From contig JAPKZB010000073.1 in assembly GCA_026393985.1 (NCBI GenBank), positions 62,001 through 126,000 of the forward strand: a stretch of 64,000 nt of DNA, in the 5' to 3' direction. This document shows positions 1 to 8,243 of the stretch, in pieces. A model generated the notes under the pieces. The model was not told the DNA's origin and did no database searches. It saw only the letters and a program-made list of their open reading frames with translations. The stretch is from Acidobacteriota bacterium (GTDB lineage: Bacteria > Acidobacteriota > Terriglobia > Bryobacterales > Bryobacteraceae). Both the position numbers and the translations under genes were made by a program. How positions within the stretch are numbered: position 1 is the stretch's first letter; each line of letters opens with the position of its first letter.

Positions 1-286
1 TGCCGTCGAGCAGGACCAGGAGTTGGGCCTTTTCGGGGATTTCGGCAAACTGTGCGTAGCGCTGGCCGGTGGTGAAGGCGACGACGCCCTGGTGCGTGGC
101 CGCTTTGCTGGCGCGGTCGAGCGCCTCGCGGGGTTCGTAGCGCAGGGGGACTTTGGCCTTTTTGGCCAGGTCGATGATGAGTTGGATCTTGGGTCCGCCC
201 GCGCCTTTGGCAATGAGGATGCGTTCGATGGGTTGGCCGGCGCGCAGGGCTTCGGTGACGGGGTGAATTCCGGCAAGCAGTTGCAT
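1..286 (-). CDS. rlmB: 23S rRNA 2'-O-methyltransferase RlmB/TrmH-family, N-terminal part (runs off the window)
   Basis: Reading the minus strand from an ATG at 286 gives about 95 residues, starting MQLLAGIHPVTEALRAG and open to the window edge. Seen: the G-x-H-P-V-x-E-A-L-R opening, a basic stretch around IERILIAKG, and the H-Q-G-V-V-A segment near residue 75. These are the hallmarks of the N-terminal substrate-binding domain of SpoU/TrmH methyltransferases of the RlmB type. The family methylates a guanosine ribose in 23S rRNA; the knotted SAM-binding domain would lie outside the window. No strong Shine-Dalgarno precedes the ATG, and the ATG at 297 is out of frame. It is divergent from the MerR gene. 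The exact methylation target is not certain from this part alone. Confidence 0.8.
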   Translation of the reverse strand, partial: MQLLAGIHPVTEALRAGQPIERILIAKGAGGPKIQLIIDLAKKAKVPLRYEPREALDRASKAATHQGVVAFTTGQRYAQFAEIPEKAQLLVLLDG

Positions 287-389
287 GAAAACTTCATGGT
301 AACCCGTGGCTGTCCCGGGGTAGCAGTCCTCGGGAGCGGGACGGGGCAGTAGCGCGGACGCCGCCGCCGGGTGCATACTATCCACTAAG

Positions 390-827
390 GTGCCTGCGCG
401 CAAGCAGATCGAATCGACTTCCGGGGGCGAGAGCCTGCTCGAAACGCCGGAAATTCCCAATAAACTGTACTTCCGCATCGGCGACGTCAGTAAGTTGGCG
501 GGGGTGAAGCCCTATGTTTTGCGCTATTGGGAGTCGGAATTTGCGCAGTTGCGGCCCAAAAAGAGCGGGACCAATCAACGGCTTTATCCGCGGAAAGAAG
601 TAGAGCTGATTCTAGAAATCAAACGGCTTCTTTATGATAAGCGGTTCACGATTGAAGGGGCGCGGAAGGCGCTTGAGATGCGCGGCAAGCCGGCGGCGGC
701 GCCCAAGCCAGTGCCGAAGGCTCCCAAGGAGCAGGCGGCTTTGTTTGTTCTCGAAGAGGGAATTCCGCGGGAGAATTGGAGCGCGGTGCGGTCCGAATTG
801 AAAGCGATTCTTCAGCTACTGAAATAG
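390..827 (+). CDS. MerR family transcriptional regulator
   Basis: 145 residues from a GTG start. A MerR-type winged helix-turn-helix spans about residues 27-95, with FRIGDVSKLAGVKPYVLRYW as the recognition core and an R-L-Y wing motif followed by the long helix EVELILEIKRLLYDK. The C-terminal part is short, Ala/Pro/Lys-rich and has no Cys or His cluster, so no metal-sensing or multidrug-sensing domain is visible. Proteins of this short type often lie near ihfA or pheT in acidobacteria and deltaproteobacteria; the target is unknown. It precedes the flbD-motAB genes by about 50 bases, but a link to motility regulation is only positional. Start choice: the next in-frame start would cut into the HTH region. 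Confidence 0.82.
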   Translation: MPARKQIESTSGGESLLETPEIPNKLYFRIGDVSKLAGVKPYVLRYWESEFAQLRPKKSGTNQRLYPRKEVELILEIKRLLYDKRFTIEGARKALEMRGKPAAAPKPVPKAPKEQAALFVLEEGIPRENWSAVRSELKAILQLLK

Positions 828-877
828 TTTCAAGAATGCCGGCGTTGGGGCGAAAAGTGGCATGAGGCCCAACTCCA

Positions 878-1093
878 ATGATTGCCCTGACCCGCATCAA
901 CGGTTCCCCGTTGGTGCTCAACTCTGATTTAATCGAGCAGATTGAATCGAAACCGGACACGATCATTCGTTTGTCGAATGGGCAACGGGTAGTTGTGCGG
1001 GAGACGCCGGCCGAGGTGGTGGATTTAGTGGTCGCCTTCCGCCAGCGGTTGCATCCGGTGGTTGCACCGGGGACGGTCGTCGGTGGCGAATAG
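878..1093 (+). CDS. flbD: FlbD family flagellar protein
   Basis: 71 residues beginning MIALTRINGSPLVLN, with the family pattern I-x-L-T-R-x-N-G near the N-terminus, the central segment ESKPDTIIRLSNGQRVVVRE and a short helix. This is the small FlbD family (not the Caulobacter sigma54 activator of the same name) that sits just upstream of motA in many Gram-positive and acidobacterial flagellar operons. Its molecular role is not settled. The stop overlaps the preferred GTG start of motA, so translational coupling is likely. Confidence 0.85.
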   Translation: MIALTRINGSPLVLNSDLIEQIESKPDTIIRLSNGQRVVVRETPAEVVDLVVAFRQRLHPVVAPGTVVGGE

Positions 1094-1889
1094 GGTAGCG
1101 AGCAAGCCGAAGCGCCGGCCGGATTATGCCACGCTCGGAGGCTTGCTGGTCGCGTTGTCGGCGATTGTGGGCGGGCTGATTCTTGAGGGCGGTTCGCTGC
1201 ATGATATCTCGCAGCTGACGGCGTTGTTGATTGTCCTGGGCGGTACGGTCGGCGCCGTGATGGTGCACTATCCGCTGCGGACCTTGAAGAGCGGATTGCT
1301 GCGCTTGCGCGATGTTTTGTTTGAGGCGCCGACTGCGAAGCCGGAGCTGGTTGAGGTGATCTATTCGCTGGCGCACCGCGCGCGGCGGACGGGCATGGTT
1401 TCGCTTGAGGACGAGTTGGACAAGATTTATGACCCCTTTCTGCGGAAGGCCTTGAACATGGCTATCGACGGGGTGGAAGGGGCGGAGATCCGCCGGGTGA
1501 TGGAGCTGGAGATCGCGGTCCACGAGACGCGCGTTGAGCAGGAGGCCAAGATCTGGGAGAGCGCCGGGAGTTACTCGCCCACGGTGGGGATCATTGGCGC
1601 CGTCATGGGGTTGATTCAGGTGATGAAGAACCTGGCTGACATTGACCGGGTGGGCCACGGCATTGCCGTTTCGTTTGTGGCGACCGTCTATGGCGTGGCG
1701 CTGGCGAACCTGTTGTTTCTGCCCGCCGGCAACAAGATAAAGATGCGGGCACGCCTCGAAAGCGAGGTCCGCGAAATGATGCTCGAAGGCGTGCTGGCCA
1801 TCGTGGACGGGCTGAATCCGAAACTGATCAAGGACAAACTGGAAATGTATCTGGATAGTGGCTGGCCGAACCGGCGGGGGAACGGATGA
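1083..1889 (+). CDS. motA: flagellar stator protein MotA (PomA/MotP-like copy)
   Basis: Stator channel subunit that couples ion flow to flagellar rotation in the inner membrane. I chose the GTG at 1083, which overlaps the flbD stop and gives 268 residues; the frame also opens upstream at TTG 1062. Four membrane segments are visible: around residues 19-38, 44-64, 155-178 and 192-215. Conserved prolines lie in YSPTVGIIGAVMG and FLPAGNK. The charged cytoplasmic loop contains R-R-V-M-E-L-E, matching the loop that contacts FliG. The N-terminus RRPDYATLGGLL resembles PomA/MotP/MotA of the Bacillus and Vibrio type more than E. coli MotA. Its stop overlaps the motB start by ATGA. Confidence 0.92.
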   Translation: MANRVASKPKRRPDYATLGGLLVALSAIVGGLILEGGSLHDISQLTALLIVLGGTVGAVMVHYPLRTLKSGLLRLRDVLFEAPTAKPELVEVIYSLAHRARRTGMVSLEDELDKIYDPFLRKALNMAIDGVEGAEIRRVMELEIAVHETRVEQEAKIWESAGSYSPTVGIIGAVMGLIQVMKNLADIDRVGHGIAVSFVATVYGVALANLLFLPAGNKIKMRARLESEVREMMLEGVLAIVDGLNPKLIKDKLEMYLDSGWPNRRGNG

Positions 1890-2632
1890 GAAACGGGCGG
1901 CGACGCGCCGCTGAGGTGGAAAACCATGAGCGGTGGCTCGTGTCCTACGCGGACTTCATTACGCTGCTATTTGCTTTCTTTGTGGTGATGTTTGCCAGTT
2001 CGCAGGCTGACAAAGGCCGGCAGCAGATGATCTCCGAGTCGGTGAAGCGAGCCCTCGAAAAGGATGTGGTAGTCGCCAAGCTTTCTGGTATTCTCGGCGG
2101 CAGCATCGATAACAAGGGCGTGGGCAACGCCCAATGGCGCGGACCCGGCGGCAGCCAGCCGGACCTGCGGCCCACGCTCGAAAAGCTGCTCAACGAACTC
2201 AAGCAGGAGATTAAGAACGGTTCGGTTCAATTGGAAATGACCCACCGGGGACTGGTGGTGAGTCTGCGGCAGGCGGCTTTTTTCCCCTCCGGTGACGATG
2301 GAGTTTATGAGACCGCGCTGCCGGCGCTGGCTAAAGTGGCGGAGAGCCTGCGCCGTCTGCACAATCCGATTCGTCTTGAGGGACACACGGATTCAGTGCC
2401 CATTCAGACCACGCGCTTTCGGAGTAACTGGGATCTGTCGGCGGCCCGCGCGATTTCCGTCATGGCGCTTCTAGAGGAGCGGTATCAAGTGGAGCGCGGG
2501 CGGATGGCGGTGATGGGCTATGGCGACACCGTGCCGATCGCGGACAACGAGACCGAGGAAGGGAGAAGGAAGAACCGGCGGGTGGATGTTGTGGTCTTGA
2601 ATGAGGCCACCGCGAAGCTGGAACCGCAGTAG
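1886..2632 (+). CDS. motB: flagellar motor protein MotB (first copy, OmpA-like domain)
   Basis: 248 residues, partner of the overlapping MotA. The N-terminus has the H-E-R-W-L-V-S-Y-A-D-F-I-T-L-L segment; the Asp in SYADF is the ion-carrying residue at the start of the single membrane helix (about residues 20-40). The C-terminal half is an OmpA/MotB peptidoglycan-binding domain with LEGHTDSVP, NWDLSAARA and a final GRRKNRRVDV, ending soon after. This anchors the stator to the cell wall. The linker is rich in Lys/Gln/Gly. The gene faces the second motB, and the two ends are separated by about 100 bases holding a hairpin. Confidence 0.93.
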   Translation: MRNGRRRAAEVENHERWLVSYADFITLLFAFFVVMFASSQADKGRQQMISESVKRALEKDVVVAKLSGILGGSIDNKGVGNAQWRGPGGSQPDLRPTLEKLLNELKQEIKNGSVQLEMTHRGLVVSLRQAAFFPSGDDGVYETALPALAKVAESLRRLHNPIRLEGHTDSVPIQTTRFRSNWDLSAARAISVMALLEERYQVERGRMAVMGYGDTVPIADNETEEGRRKNRRVDVVVLNEATAKLEPQ

Positions 2633-2678
2633 CAAGGACGGCGCAAGTGGATGATGCGCGCTTGGGCGGACACACAAG

Positions 2679-2707
2679 AAGGCAGGGCCGGTGACGGGCG
2701 CTGCCTT
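2679..2707. terminator. hairpin between two convergent motB genes
   Basis: AAGGCAG at 2679-2685 pairs with CTGCCTT at 2701-2707, with a GC-rich loop. It sits between two converging operons and may end transcription from both sides. U-tracts are weak on both strands, so function is inferred from location. Confidence 0.4.
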
Positions 2708-2730
2708 TGAATGGAATCGTTTGGCGAGTT

Positions 2731-3612
2731 CTAATGGCCTGCTGCCGGCTTAGCGTGGCTATCGGCAGCGGCGGGAGCGGGCGTTTCTGGGCCATGCCCG
2801 GGTTTGGCGTGTTCGCTGGCGCCTTTTCCGTGCGTGTCACCATCGGCGCCATGGCCATCACCCTTTTTCGGCTCTTCTTTGCCTGACTCTTTCGGACGGC
2901 TCAAGTATTGAATGATGATGGAGATCCGCCGATTCGAGGGATCCTCCGGCTTGTCGGCCAACCGGAGCGACTGGTCCGCGAAGCCCCGTATCTGGGCCAC
3001 CTGGTCGGAGCGCACACCGTAAAGCTGCATGACGCGACGGGCGGTATTGGCGCGGTCGGCCGAGAGTTCCCAGTTGGAGTAGTCGCTTGAAAAGGGCCTT
3101 GAATCGGTATGCCCTTCAATCACAATCCGGTTCGGGAGTTTGCCAATCTCCTGGGCCAGAGTGCCGAGAATCTCGGTCGCCCGCACTGTCGGGGCCGGGC
3201 TGCCCGAATCGAAAAACATCCCGAGATCGGTCTCGAGAAGTTCGACGCGGAGACCGTCGCCTTTGATGATCATCCTCACCTGTTCCTTGATTTTCTGGAA
3301 CTGCGGCGTCGACTGCATGGCCGCTTGCAGCTTATCCTTGAGCTTCGCCATGTCGTTAGCGGCCAAGTTGACTGTCTCGCCGCCGAAGCCAGACTCGGTG
3401 GTGCCAACCTGTTTGCCGTTGCCGGTCGGATCAGAGAAGTATCCGCCGACGGCTTTTTGCACCTGCTCGGAGGCGCTCAACAACCAGAGCACCATAAAGA
3501 ACGCCATCATCGCCGTGACGAAGTCGGCATAGGCCACCTTCCAGGCGCCCCCGTGGTGGCCCCCCCCCTTCACAATTTTTTTAATGACGTAAATGGGCTG
3601 TTCCTGGGACAT
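2731..3612 (-). CDS. motB: flagellar motor protein MotB (second copy, proton type, His-rich tail)
   Basis: 293 residues from the ATG at 3612, two bases after the motA stop. The N-terminus GGGHHGGAWKVAYADFVTAM is close to E. coli MotB (HHGGSWKIAYADFMTAMM); the Asp of AYADF is the proton carrier and the single TM helix follows. The OmpA-like domain carries IEGHTDSRP, NWELSADRAN and the final NRRISI motif. About 50 residues of low complexity follow, rich in Gly, His, Lys and Pro (HGADGDTHGKGASEHAKPGH), which is longer than usual. An upstream in-frame extension is open but overlaps motA and has no support. Likely an independent proton-driven stator set. Confidence 0.93.
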   Translation of the reverse strand: MSQEQPIYVIKKIVKGGGHHGGAWKVAYADFVTAMMAFFMVLWLLSASEQVQKAVGGYFSDPTGNGKQVGTTESGFGGETVNLAANDMAKLKDKLQAAMQSTPQFQKIKEQVRMIIKGDGLRVELLETDLGMFFDSGSPAPTVRATEILGTLAQEIGKLPNRIVIEGHTDSRPFSSDYSNWELSADRANTARRVMQLYGVRSDQVAQIRGFADQSLRLADKPEDPSNRRISIIIQYLSRPKESGKEEPKKGDGHGADGDTHGKGASEHAKPGHGPETPAPAAADSHAKPAAGH

Positions 3613-3614
3613 GG

Positions 3615-4472
3615 TTATGCGGCGCCTCCCTTGACGGCCTGCTCCATTTCTTTGAACGAGGGACGGTAGTGGGCCGGAATCGACCGGCGGGCAAATTCGG
3701 CGGCCAGACTTGGCGCCGAACCCTTGATGAAGCTGACCAAACCGATGCGCAGAAAGTTGTAGTACTCTTTTTCGGCGAGCGTGAGCTTCGCCATGTTGGC
3801 CGCCAGCGGCCCGAAGAACCCATAGCACATCAAAATACCCAGGAATGTCCCGACGAGCGCAGCCGCCACATGGTGGCCCACCTCTTCCACCGGGCCCCCC
3901 AACGAGTTCATCGTAATCACGATGCCCAACACCGCAGCTACAATGCCCAGGCCGGGCAGTGCATCCGACATCGTGTTCAGCGCGTGTACGGGTTCTTCGG
4001 CCTCGTGGTGATGCACTTCCATGTCGAGTTCCATCATCTGATCGATCTCAAAATGCCCCACGCCGCCGCTGATCGCCATGCGCAGCGTGTCGCAGATGAA
4101 GTTGAGAGCGTGATGATTACTGAGAAGGGTCTTGTAGTTGGCAAACAGCGGGCTCTTGTCCGGCTCTTCGACGTCGGCTTCCAGCTTCACCAATCCGTTC
4201 TTACGGGCATAGGTGAACACGTCGTTCAGCATCTTCAACTGTTCCAGGTAAAAGGCTTTTGAATACGGGCTGCCCTTTAGCGTGCCAATCATTCCCTTGA
4301 CCACTCCGATGACCACCGAGAGTGGATTGGCGATCAGTAGCGTACCGATCGCCGCTCCCAGAATGATGAGTAACTCGAAGGGCTGAAACAGAATCAACAT
4401 CTTTCCATGGGAGAGCAGGTAGCCTCCAACCACGGATCCAAGAACTACCAGAGCACCGATAATGACGAACAT
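3615..4472 (-). CDS. motA: flagellar stator protein MotA (E. coli-like proton type)
   Basis: 285 residues. The start MFVIIGALVVLGSVVGGYLL and the following PFELLIILGAAIGTLLIANP match the long E. coli-type MotA (LafT/MotA) with four membrane helices. The cytoplasmic loop has the conserved Arg and Glu (LRMAISGGV and MELDMEVHH), and the two functional prolines are in LPGLGIVAAVLG and FFGPLAANM. Neighbour motB is two bases downstream, so the pair is an operon. With the motAB pair at 1083-2632 the strain has two stator sets of different subfamilies, facing each other. Upstream is rnc with a gap of 34 bases. Confidence 0.94.
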   Translation of the reverse strand: MFVIIGALVVLGSVVGGYLLSHGKMLILFQPFELLIILGAAIGTLLIANPLSVVIGVVKGMIGTLKGSPYSKAFYLEQLKMLNDVFTYARKNGLVKLEADVEEPDKSPLFANYKTLLSNHHALNFICDTLRMAISGGVGHFEIDQMMELDMEVHHHEAEEPVHALNTMSDALPGLGIVAAVLGIVITMNSLGGPVEEVGHHVAAALVGTFLGILMCYGFFGPLAANMAKLTLAEKEYYNFLRIGLVSFIKGSAPSLAAEFARRSIPAHYRPSFKEMEQAVKGGAA

Positions 4473-4506
4473 TGTAAAGGTGTTATCGGTCAGAAATCGG
4501 CCGATT

Positions 4507-5208
4507 TTAGCCGTTCAACCGGGTGAGCAGCACCTGGGCGGCGCGCTGGCTGGCTTCCTTCTTCGAAATCCCCTCGGCCGAGGCCTGCAGAGCCTTGCCG
4601 ACGCGTACCTCGATCGTAAAGGTCTTCGCATGCTCCGGGCCGCGTTCGGCCACGGTGACGTAAGCCGGTGGGGGATACTTCAACGCCTGGGCTTTCTCCT
4701 GCAGGAGCGATTTGTGGTCGATGACCCCGGGCGGCCCTCCCGCCTCGAGGTCGCCGGCCTCCCGCAGCACATGGGCTTCCACGAAGACGCGGGCCGCCGC
4801 CATGCCCGCGTCCAAATAGATCGCAGCCAGGATCGCTTCGACGGCATTGACGAGCAAAGCCCGCTTGCCGCGGCCGCCGCTCATCTCCTCTCCCCGGCCC
4901 AGGCGGAGATACTCCCCGAGGTGTAGCGATTCCGCGATCGCTAACAGGTGTACCGAAGAGACCAACCAAGCCTTCAGCTTGGAGAGCTTACCCTCCGGGT
5001 AGTGGGGGAACCGGGTGATCAGCGCATCGCTCACCAGGAACCCCAGAATGGAATCGCCGAGAAACTCCAACTGCTCATTGTCCCGGGAGGGATCAACCTT
5101 GGAGTTCTCGGCGATACGGGACTTATGCGTGAGGGCGCGGACCAGAAGCTCCGGGCGCTGAAACTGGTGGCCGATCTGGTCGGCAAGAGGTTCCCACGCC
5201 GCGCCCAT
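4507..5208 (-). CDS. rnc: ribonuclease III
   Basis: 233 residues, the usual length. The endonuclease domain has the signature NEQLEFLGDSILGFLVSD around residues 43-60, with the metal-binding Glu and Asp, and the second acidic pair in LLVNAVEAILAAIYLDAG. The C-terminal third (DHKSLLQEKAQALKYPPPAY onward, ending SKKEASQRAAQVLL) is a double-stranded RNA-binding domain. The enzyme cuts structured rRNA precursors and mRNAs. It starts five bases after the TPR gene, so the three genes are probably cotranscribed. One peculiarity: the signature reads GDSIL where most family members have GDAVL. Confidence 0.95.
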   Translation of the reverse strand: MGAAWEPLADQIGHQFQRPELLVRALTHKSRIAENSKVDPSRDNEQLEFLGDSILGFLVSDALITRFPHYPEGKLSKLKAWLVSSVHLLAIAESLHLGEYLRLGRGEEMSGGRGKRALLVNAVEAILAAIYLDAGMAAARVFVEAHVLREAGDLEAGGPPGVIDHKSLLQEKAQALKYPPPAYVTVAERGPEHAKTFTIEVRVGKALQASAEGISKKEASQRAAQVLLTRLNG

Positions 5209-5213
5209 CCGGT

Positions 5214-5969
5214 CTACTTGCCTGCCTTGGCCTTGGTCGCGCGTTCCTTCTCGGCAACGGCCACCTGCTTGATGGCGGGATTAACGTCCGGCACGGCCAT
5301 GGCGCGATCGGCCGCCGCGATGGCGTTGTCGGGCTGGTTGGCCAGGTTGTAGGCGCTCGCCAGGCGAACGAGGGTCGCCGGGTCCGGCTGCGGGGTCGTC
5401 TCGGCGGCGGTCTTGAAGGCGGCGATGGCATCCGGATACTTCTTCCGCGCCATGGCCACCAGGCCCAGGGCCTGATGCGCTTCGGCCGTGTAGTCTTTCT
5501 TGATCATCTCCCACTGGTCATCGGGAATCCCCGGGTTGGGCTTAGTGGCGGTCTTGACCGCTTCCATGGCGGCGTTGGCCATCTTGACGGCGCGGCCGAG
5601 CTTCTCTTCTTTATCGAGGTCGAATTCGCGGGTCTTCTGCGCCAGGCCGGAGGCGATCATGTTCATGCACATGAAGTTGGTCTTGTCGACTTCGAGGGTC
5701 TTCTCCGCCCATACGATCGCGTTCTCCACATCCCCTTTCTGCTGGTAGGAGGAGGCGCTCACGTACAGCGCGCACGGCTTGAACTCCGTATCGGCGAACT
5801 TGGTGATCAGCGCCTGCGCGGCCTTGATGCGCCCATCGGCATCCGGCGCGTTCTGCATGGCCATGATGGCATCGACTTCTTTCTGGGACTTCGGCTTGGG
5901 CTGAGCCAGCGCGACAGCGGCCAAAAGGCCCACGCTGCAGGCGAGGCGGACAAAACGGGACATAATCAT
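5214..5969 (-). CDS. exported tetratricopeptide repeat protein
   Basis: 251 residues with a signal peptide (SRFVRLACSVGLLAAVALAQ) and no lipobox. The mature part consists of TPR-like helical pairs; the clearest are AEAHQALGLVAMARKKYPDA (around residue 170) and ATLVRLASAYNLANQPDNA (around residue 205). Probably a periplasmic scaffold; no enzyme motif. The ATG at 5969 overlaps the upstream TPR gene stop as ATGA and has AAGGAG five bases upstream; the ATG at 5963 (MSRF) is an alternative with AAGGA six bases upstream. Partner unknown. Placed between another TPR protein and rnc. Confidence 0.8.
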   Translation of the reverse strand: MIMSRFVRLACSVGLLAAVALAQPKPKSQKEVDAIMAMQNAPDADGRIKAAQALITKFADTEFKPCALYVSASSYQQKGDVENAIVWAEKTLEVDKTNFMCMNMIASGLAQKTREFDLDKEEKLGRAVKMANAAMEAVKTATKPNPGIPDDQWEMIKKDYTAEAHQALGLVAMARKKYPDAIAAFKTAAETTPQPDPATLVRLASAYNLANQPDNAIAAADRAMAVPDVNPAIKQVAVAEKERATKAKAGK

Positions 5970-7441
5970 TCCTTCTCCTTCGGGGTATTAGCTAACTTGT
6001 TGAGCGCTTGCTGGGCGGCTTGGCGGGCCGCGGCGGTGGCGCCGGGAACGGCCAGGGCGGCTGCGAACTGCGCCGTGGCCTGCTGAGGATCCTGCGCCCG
6101 CTCGGCCAGGTTGCCCAGGTAGACGTGGGTCCAAGCTTTGGTCTGCGGGTCGGGGGAGAGCTCCAGCACTTTCGTGAACATCTTTTCGGCCAACTCGAGA
6201 TTGGCTTGGCGCGCGGCAACACGGCCCAAACCATAATAAGCTTTTGCGTGGAGCGGTTGGTCGGCCGTCTCCTGCAGGGCGCGGAGGAACAGGTCGCGGG
6301 AGGGTTCGAGTTTGGCGGCGCGGTAGAGGGTTTCGGCCTCTTCAAGCGTCTTGAAAACCCCGGTCAACTCGACCTTCTCCTCTTTGCCGACCACGGTGAC
6401 GGTCTTCACGGGGCGGTCTTTCAGGAAGTCGACCGAAGCCAGGCGCTTATCCTCTTTCTTGAGGTCGATGGCATCGATCATCTCCGGATAGTACAGCCGC
6501 ATGGAGGCCTCCTGCGCTTCATATTTGGCGAGCGCCTCGCTGAAATAGGGCGTCAGGATGAAGCCTTCGCGGAGCGCCTGATCGGCACTCTTGCGCCGGT
6601 CGATCCGGGCTTCGATGGCCCGGATGAGGCTGGCCGTCGTGAGCAGCGAGAAATCGGCTTTGTAGTGCTCTTCAAGCGCCGGGGCGGCCTGCGCCAGATC
6701 GATGAGCGGCTTCTTTTTTTCGAGCTTGGCGGCGAACTTGAAGCTGAGCGGGTCGAGCAGATACTGCAGGTAGGCATAGCGAATGTAGTCCGTCTGCAGC
6801 TCGGGCGAAGGCGTGAGAATCAGGTAGTAGTCGTCGCGGTAGGCGCGTGTCTGAATCTGGTTCGGGGGACCGAGCAGTTCGACGATGATCGAGAAGCGGC
6901 GGCCGGCGTAGCCGCTGGTGGGGTTGCGCAGGTAGCCGTTAACCTGGCCCAGGGTCTGCACGACGGCGGGCTGATAGCTGGCGAGCACGCGCTCGATGGC
7001 CGGCTGGGCCTGTTTGTAGAGCTCCTCCACCTGCGCTTCGGCATAGAAGCGGCTGATCAGCCTTTCAAAACCGGCCAGCGGAACCACATCGGGCGGCATC
7101 TCGTGCGAGGCGAATTTGTAATTGAACTTCGGCGGGCCGTCCACGGAGAGGGCAAACGAGAGGAACCGGTTCAGATCGAGGCGCTTCGGCCCCAGCTTGC
7201 GGTTTTCAAGCCATTCGCGCAGTTCGCCGGCCGTGGTGAGATTACGGCTGGCCAGGTTCCGCACGGCGGCGGCGCGCAGGGGATGGTTATTGGGCGAATC
7301 AATTTCGGCGTCGTAGCCGGCGGCATGCAGGGCGCACAGGACGGTGAACAGCGACACGTTGGCATCCAGTTGGCCCGATTCGGCGGCGCGGGCCACGCAA
7401 AGGCTCCCCAGCAGGGCGAAGGTGCAAAGGTGTCGAAGCAA
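5966..7441 (-). CDS. exported TPR-containing protein, function unknown
   Basis: 491 residues from a TTG at 7441, chosen because GAAGGGA lies at the right distance upstream and the resulting N-terminus LLRHLCTFALLGSLCVARAA is a clean signal peptide. The frame is open for 21 more codons into the TonB gene. The first 350 residues match no domain I recognise; they include aromatic patches such as YAGRRFSIIVELLGPPNQIQ and YRDDYYLILTPSP. The last 120 residues are TPR-like (AKAYYGLGRVAARQANLELA, AWTHVYLGNLAERAQDPQQA). This layout is common for acidobacterial periplasmic proteins. The gene ends overlapping the next TPR gene, so the two products may act together. Confidence 0.72.
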   Translation of the reverse strand: MLRHLCTFALLGSLCVARAAESGQLDANVSLFTVLCALHAAGYDAEIDSPNNHPLRAAAVRNLASRNLTTAGELREWLENRKLGPKRLDLNRFLSFALSVDGPPKFNYKFASHEMPPDVVPLAGFERLISRFYAEAQVEELYKQAQPAIERVLASYQPAVVQTLGQVNGYLRNPTSGYAGRRFSIIVELLGPPNQIQTRAYRDDYYLILTPSPELQTDYIRYAYLQYLLDPLSFKFAAKLEKKKPLIDLAQAAPALEEHYKADFSLLTTASLIRAIEARIDRRKSADQALREGFILTPYFSEALAKYEAQEASMRLYYPEMIDAIDLKKEDKRLASVDFLKDRPVKTVTVVGKEEKVELTGVFKTLEEAETLYRAAKLEPSRDLFLRALQETADQPLHAKAYYGLGRVAARQANLELAEKMFTKVLELSPDPQTKAWTHVYLGNLAERAQDPQQATAQFAAALAVPGATAAARQAAQQALNKLANTPKEKE

Positions 7442-7460
7442 AGCAGATCCCTTCTGTAGT

Positions 7461-8243
7461 TTATCGCGGCCGGTAGAGCACAAGTTCGAGGCCTCCCAAC
7501 ACACTGCGACCGGGCATGCTCACTCCGATCAGCTCCTGATACCGGGTAGACGTGAGATTGGTCAATTGCAGGTACGGGCGTACGCGGCCTTTCTGCCAGG
7601 CCAGAAACGTATCCCAGACGGCGTACGGCGACCGGCCGAACCGTTCAAGGGCGCCCAGCCGCGTCCGGGCCATCAGCCCGTTGCTCCATGCCGCCTGCCA
7701 GGTGGCCACGCCCGCGTGGCGGGGATAGTTGAACACATACTTCGATTGCATCCCCATCAACACGGTCTGCGCCCCGTTCAATCCCGTGTAGGACAGCTCA
7801 ATCCGGTGCCGCCGCACCGCCACCACCGCCACCTGCGCCTCGACCCCCGTAAAGTTCAACGCCTGGAAATTCGTCGCGCGCCAGATGTCAGCCGCGGAGC
7901 GCCGGACGAAGTCGATCCCGTCCCGTTCCCGCCGCTGAAAGATCGTGACCGCCGCCTTGGCCTCCCGCGGCAAGGACACATCGAGGCCCCCCTCGTAGGT
8001 CCAGGCCCGTTCCGGCCGCAGCAGCGGGTTACCGATGTTGGCCGGGTCGCGGTAGTAGAGGTCGGTGTAGGTGGGCAAGCGGAACGCCCGGCTGGCGGAG
8101 GCCCGCAGCTTCGCCCACGAGTTCAGCCAGAAGCCGGCGCCCGCCGAGGGGTTCCACTGGTGCTGGAAGTTGCGATAGATCTCGTCGCGCAGGCCCAGGG
8201 TGAGCGAAAAGCGCCGCAAGGCGCGGATGTCATAAGCGGCAGT
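7461..8243 (-). CDS. TonB-dependent receptor, C-terminal barrel fragment (frameshifted)
   Basis: The downstream part of the receptor that starts at 9147. Barrel-like sequence begins at about YDIRALRRFSLTLGLRDEIY near 8234 and continues to LGGLELVLYRPR at 7461, with typical repeated beta-strand patterns (NPLLRPERAWTYEGGLDVSL, VFNYPRHAG). The frame is open back to 8423, but that extension does not look like protein. It lacks its own start signal and continues the N-terminal fragment in a frame shifted by one base. If the genome is correct, the receptor cannot be made as one chain; a one-base error near 8230-8260 would restore about 561 residues. Confidence 0.75.
   Translation of the reverse strand, partial: TAAYDIRALRRFSLTLGLRDEIYRNFQHQWNPSAGAGFWLNSWAKLRASASRAFRLPTYTDLYYRDPANIGNPLLRPERAWTYEGGLDVSLPREAKAAVTIFQRRERDGIDFVRRSAADIWRATNFQALNFTGVEAQVAVVAVRRHRIELSYTGLNGAQTVLMGMQSKYVFNYPRHAGVATWQAAWSNGLMARTRLGALERFGRSPYAVWDTFLAWQKGRVRPYLQLTNLTSTRYQELIGVSMPGRSVLGGLELVLYRPR

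Noticed and set aside
840-877. Sigma-54 promoter before flbD (TGGCAT stretch)
   Set aside because: The GG and GC are not ten bases apart and the -12 GC is missing.
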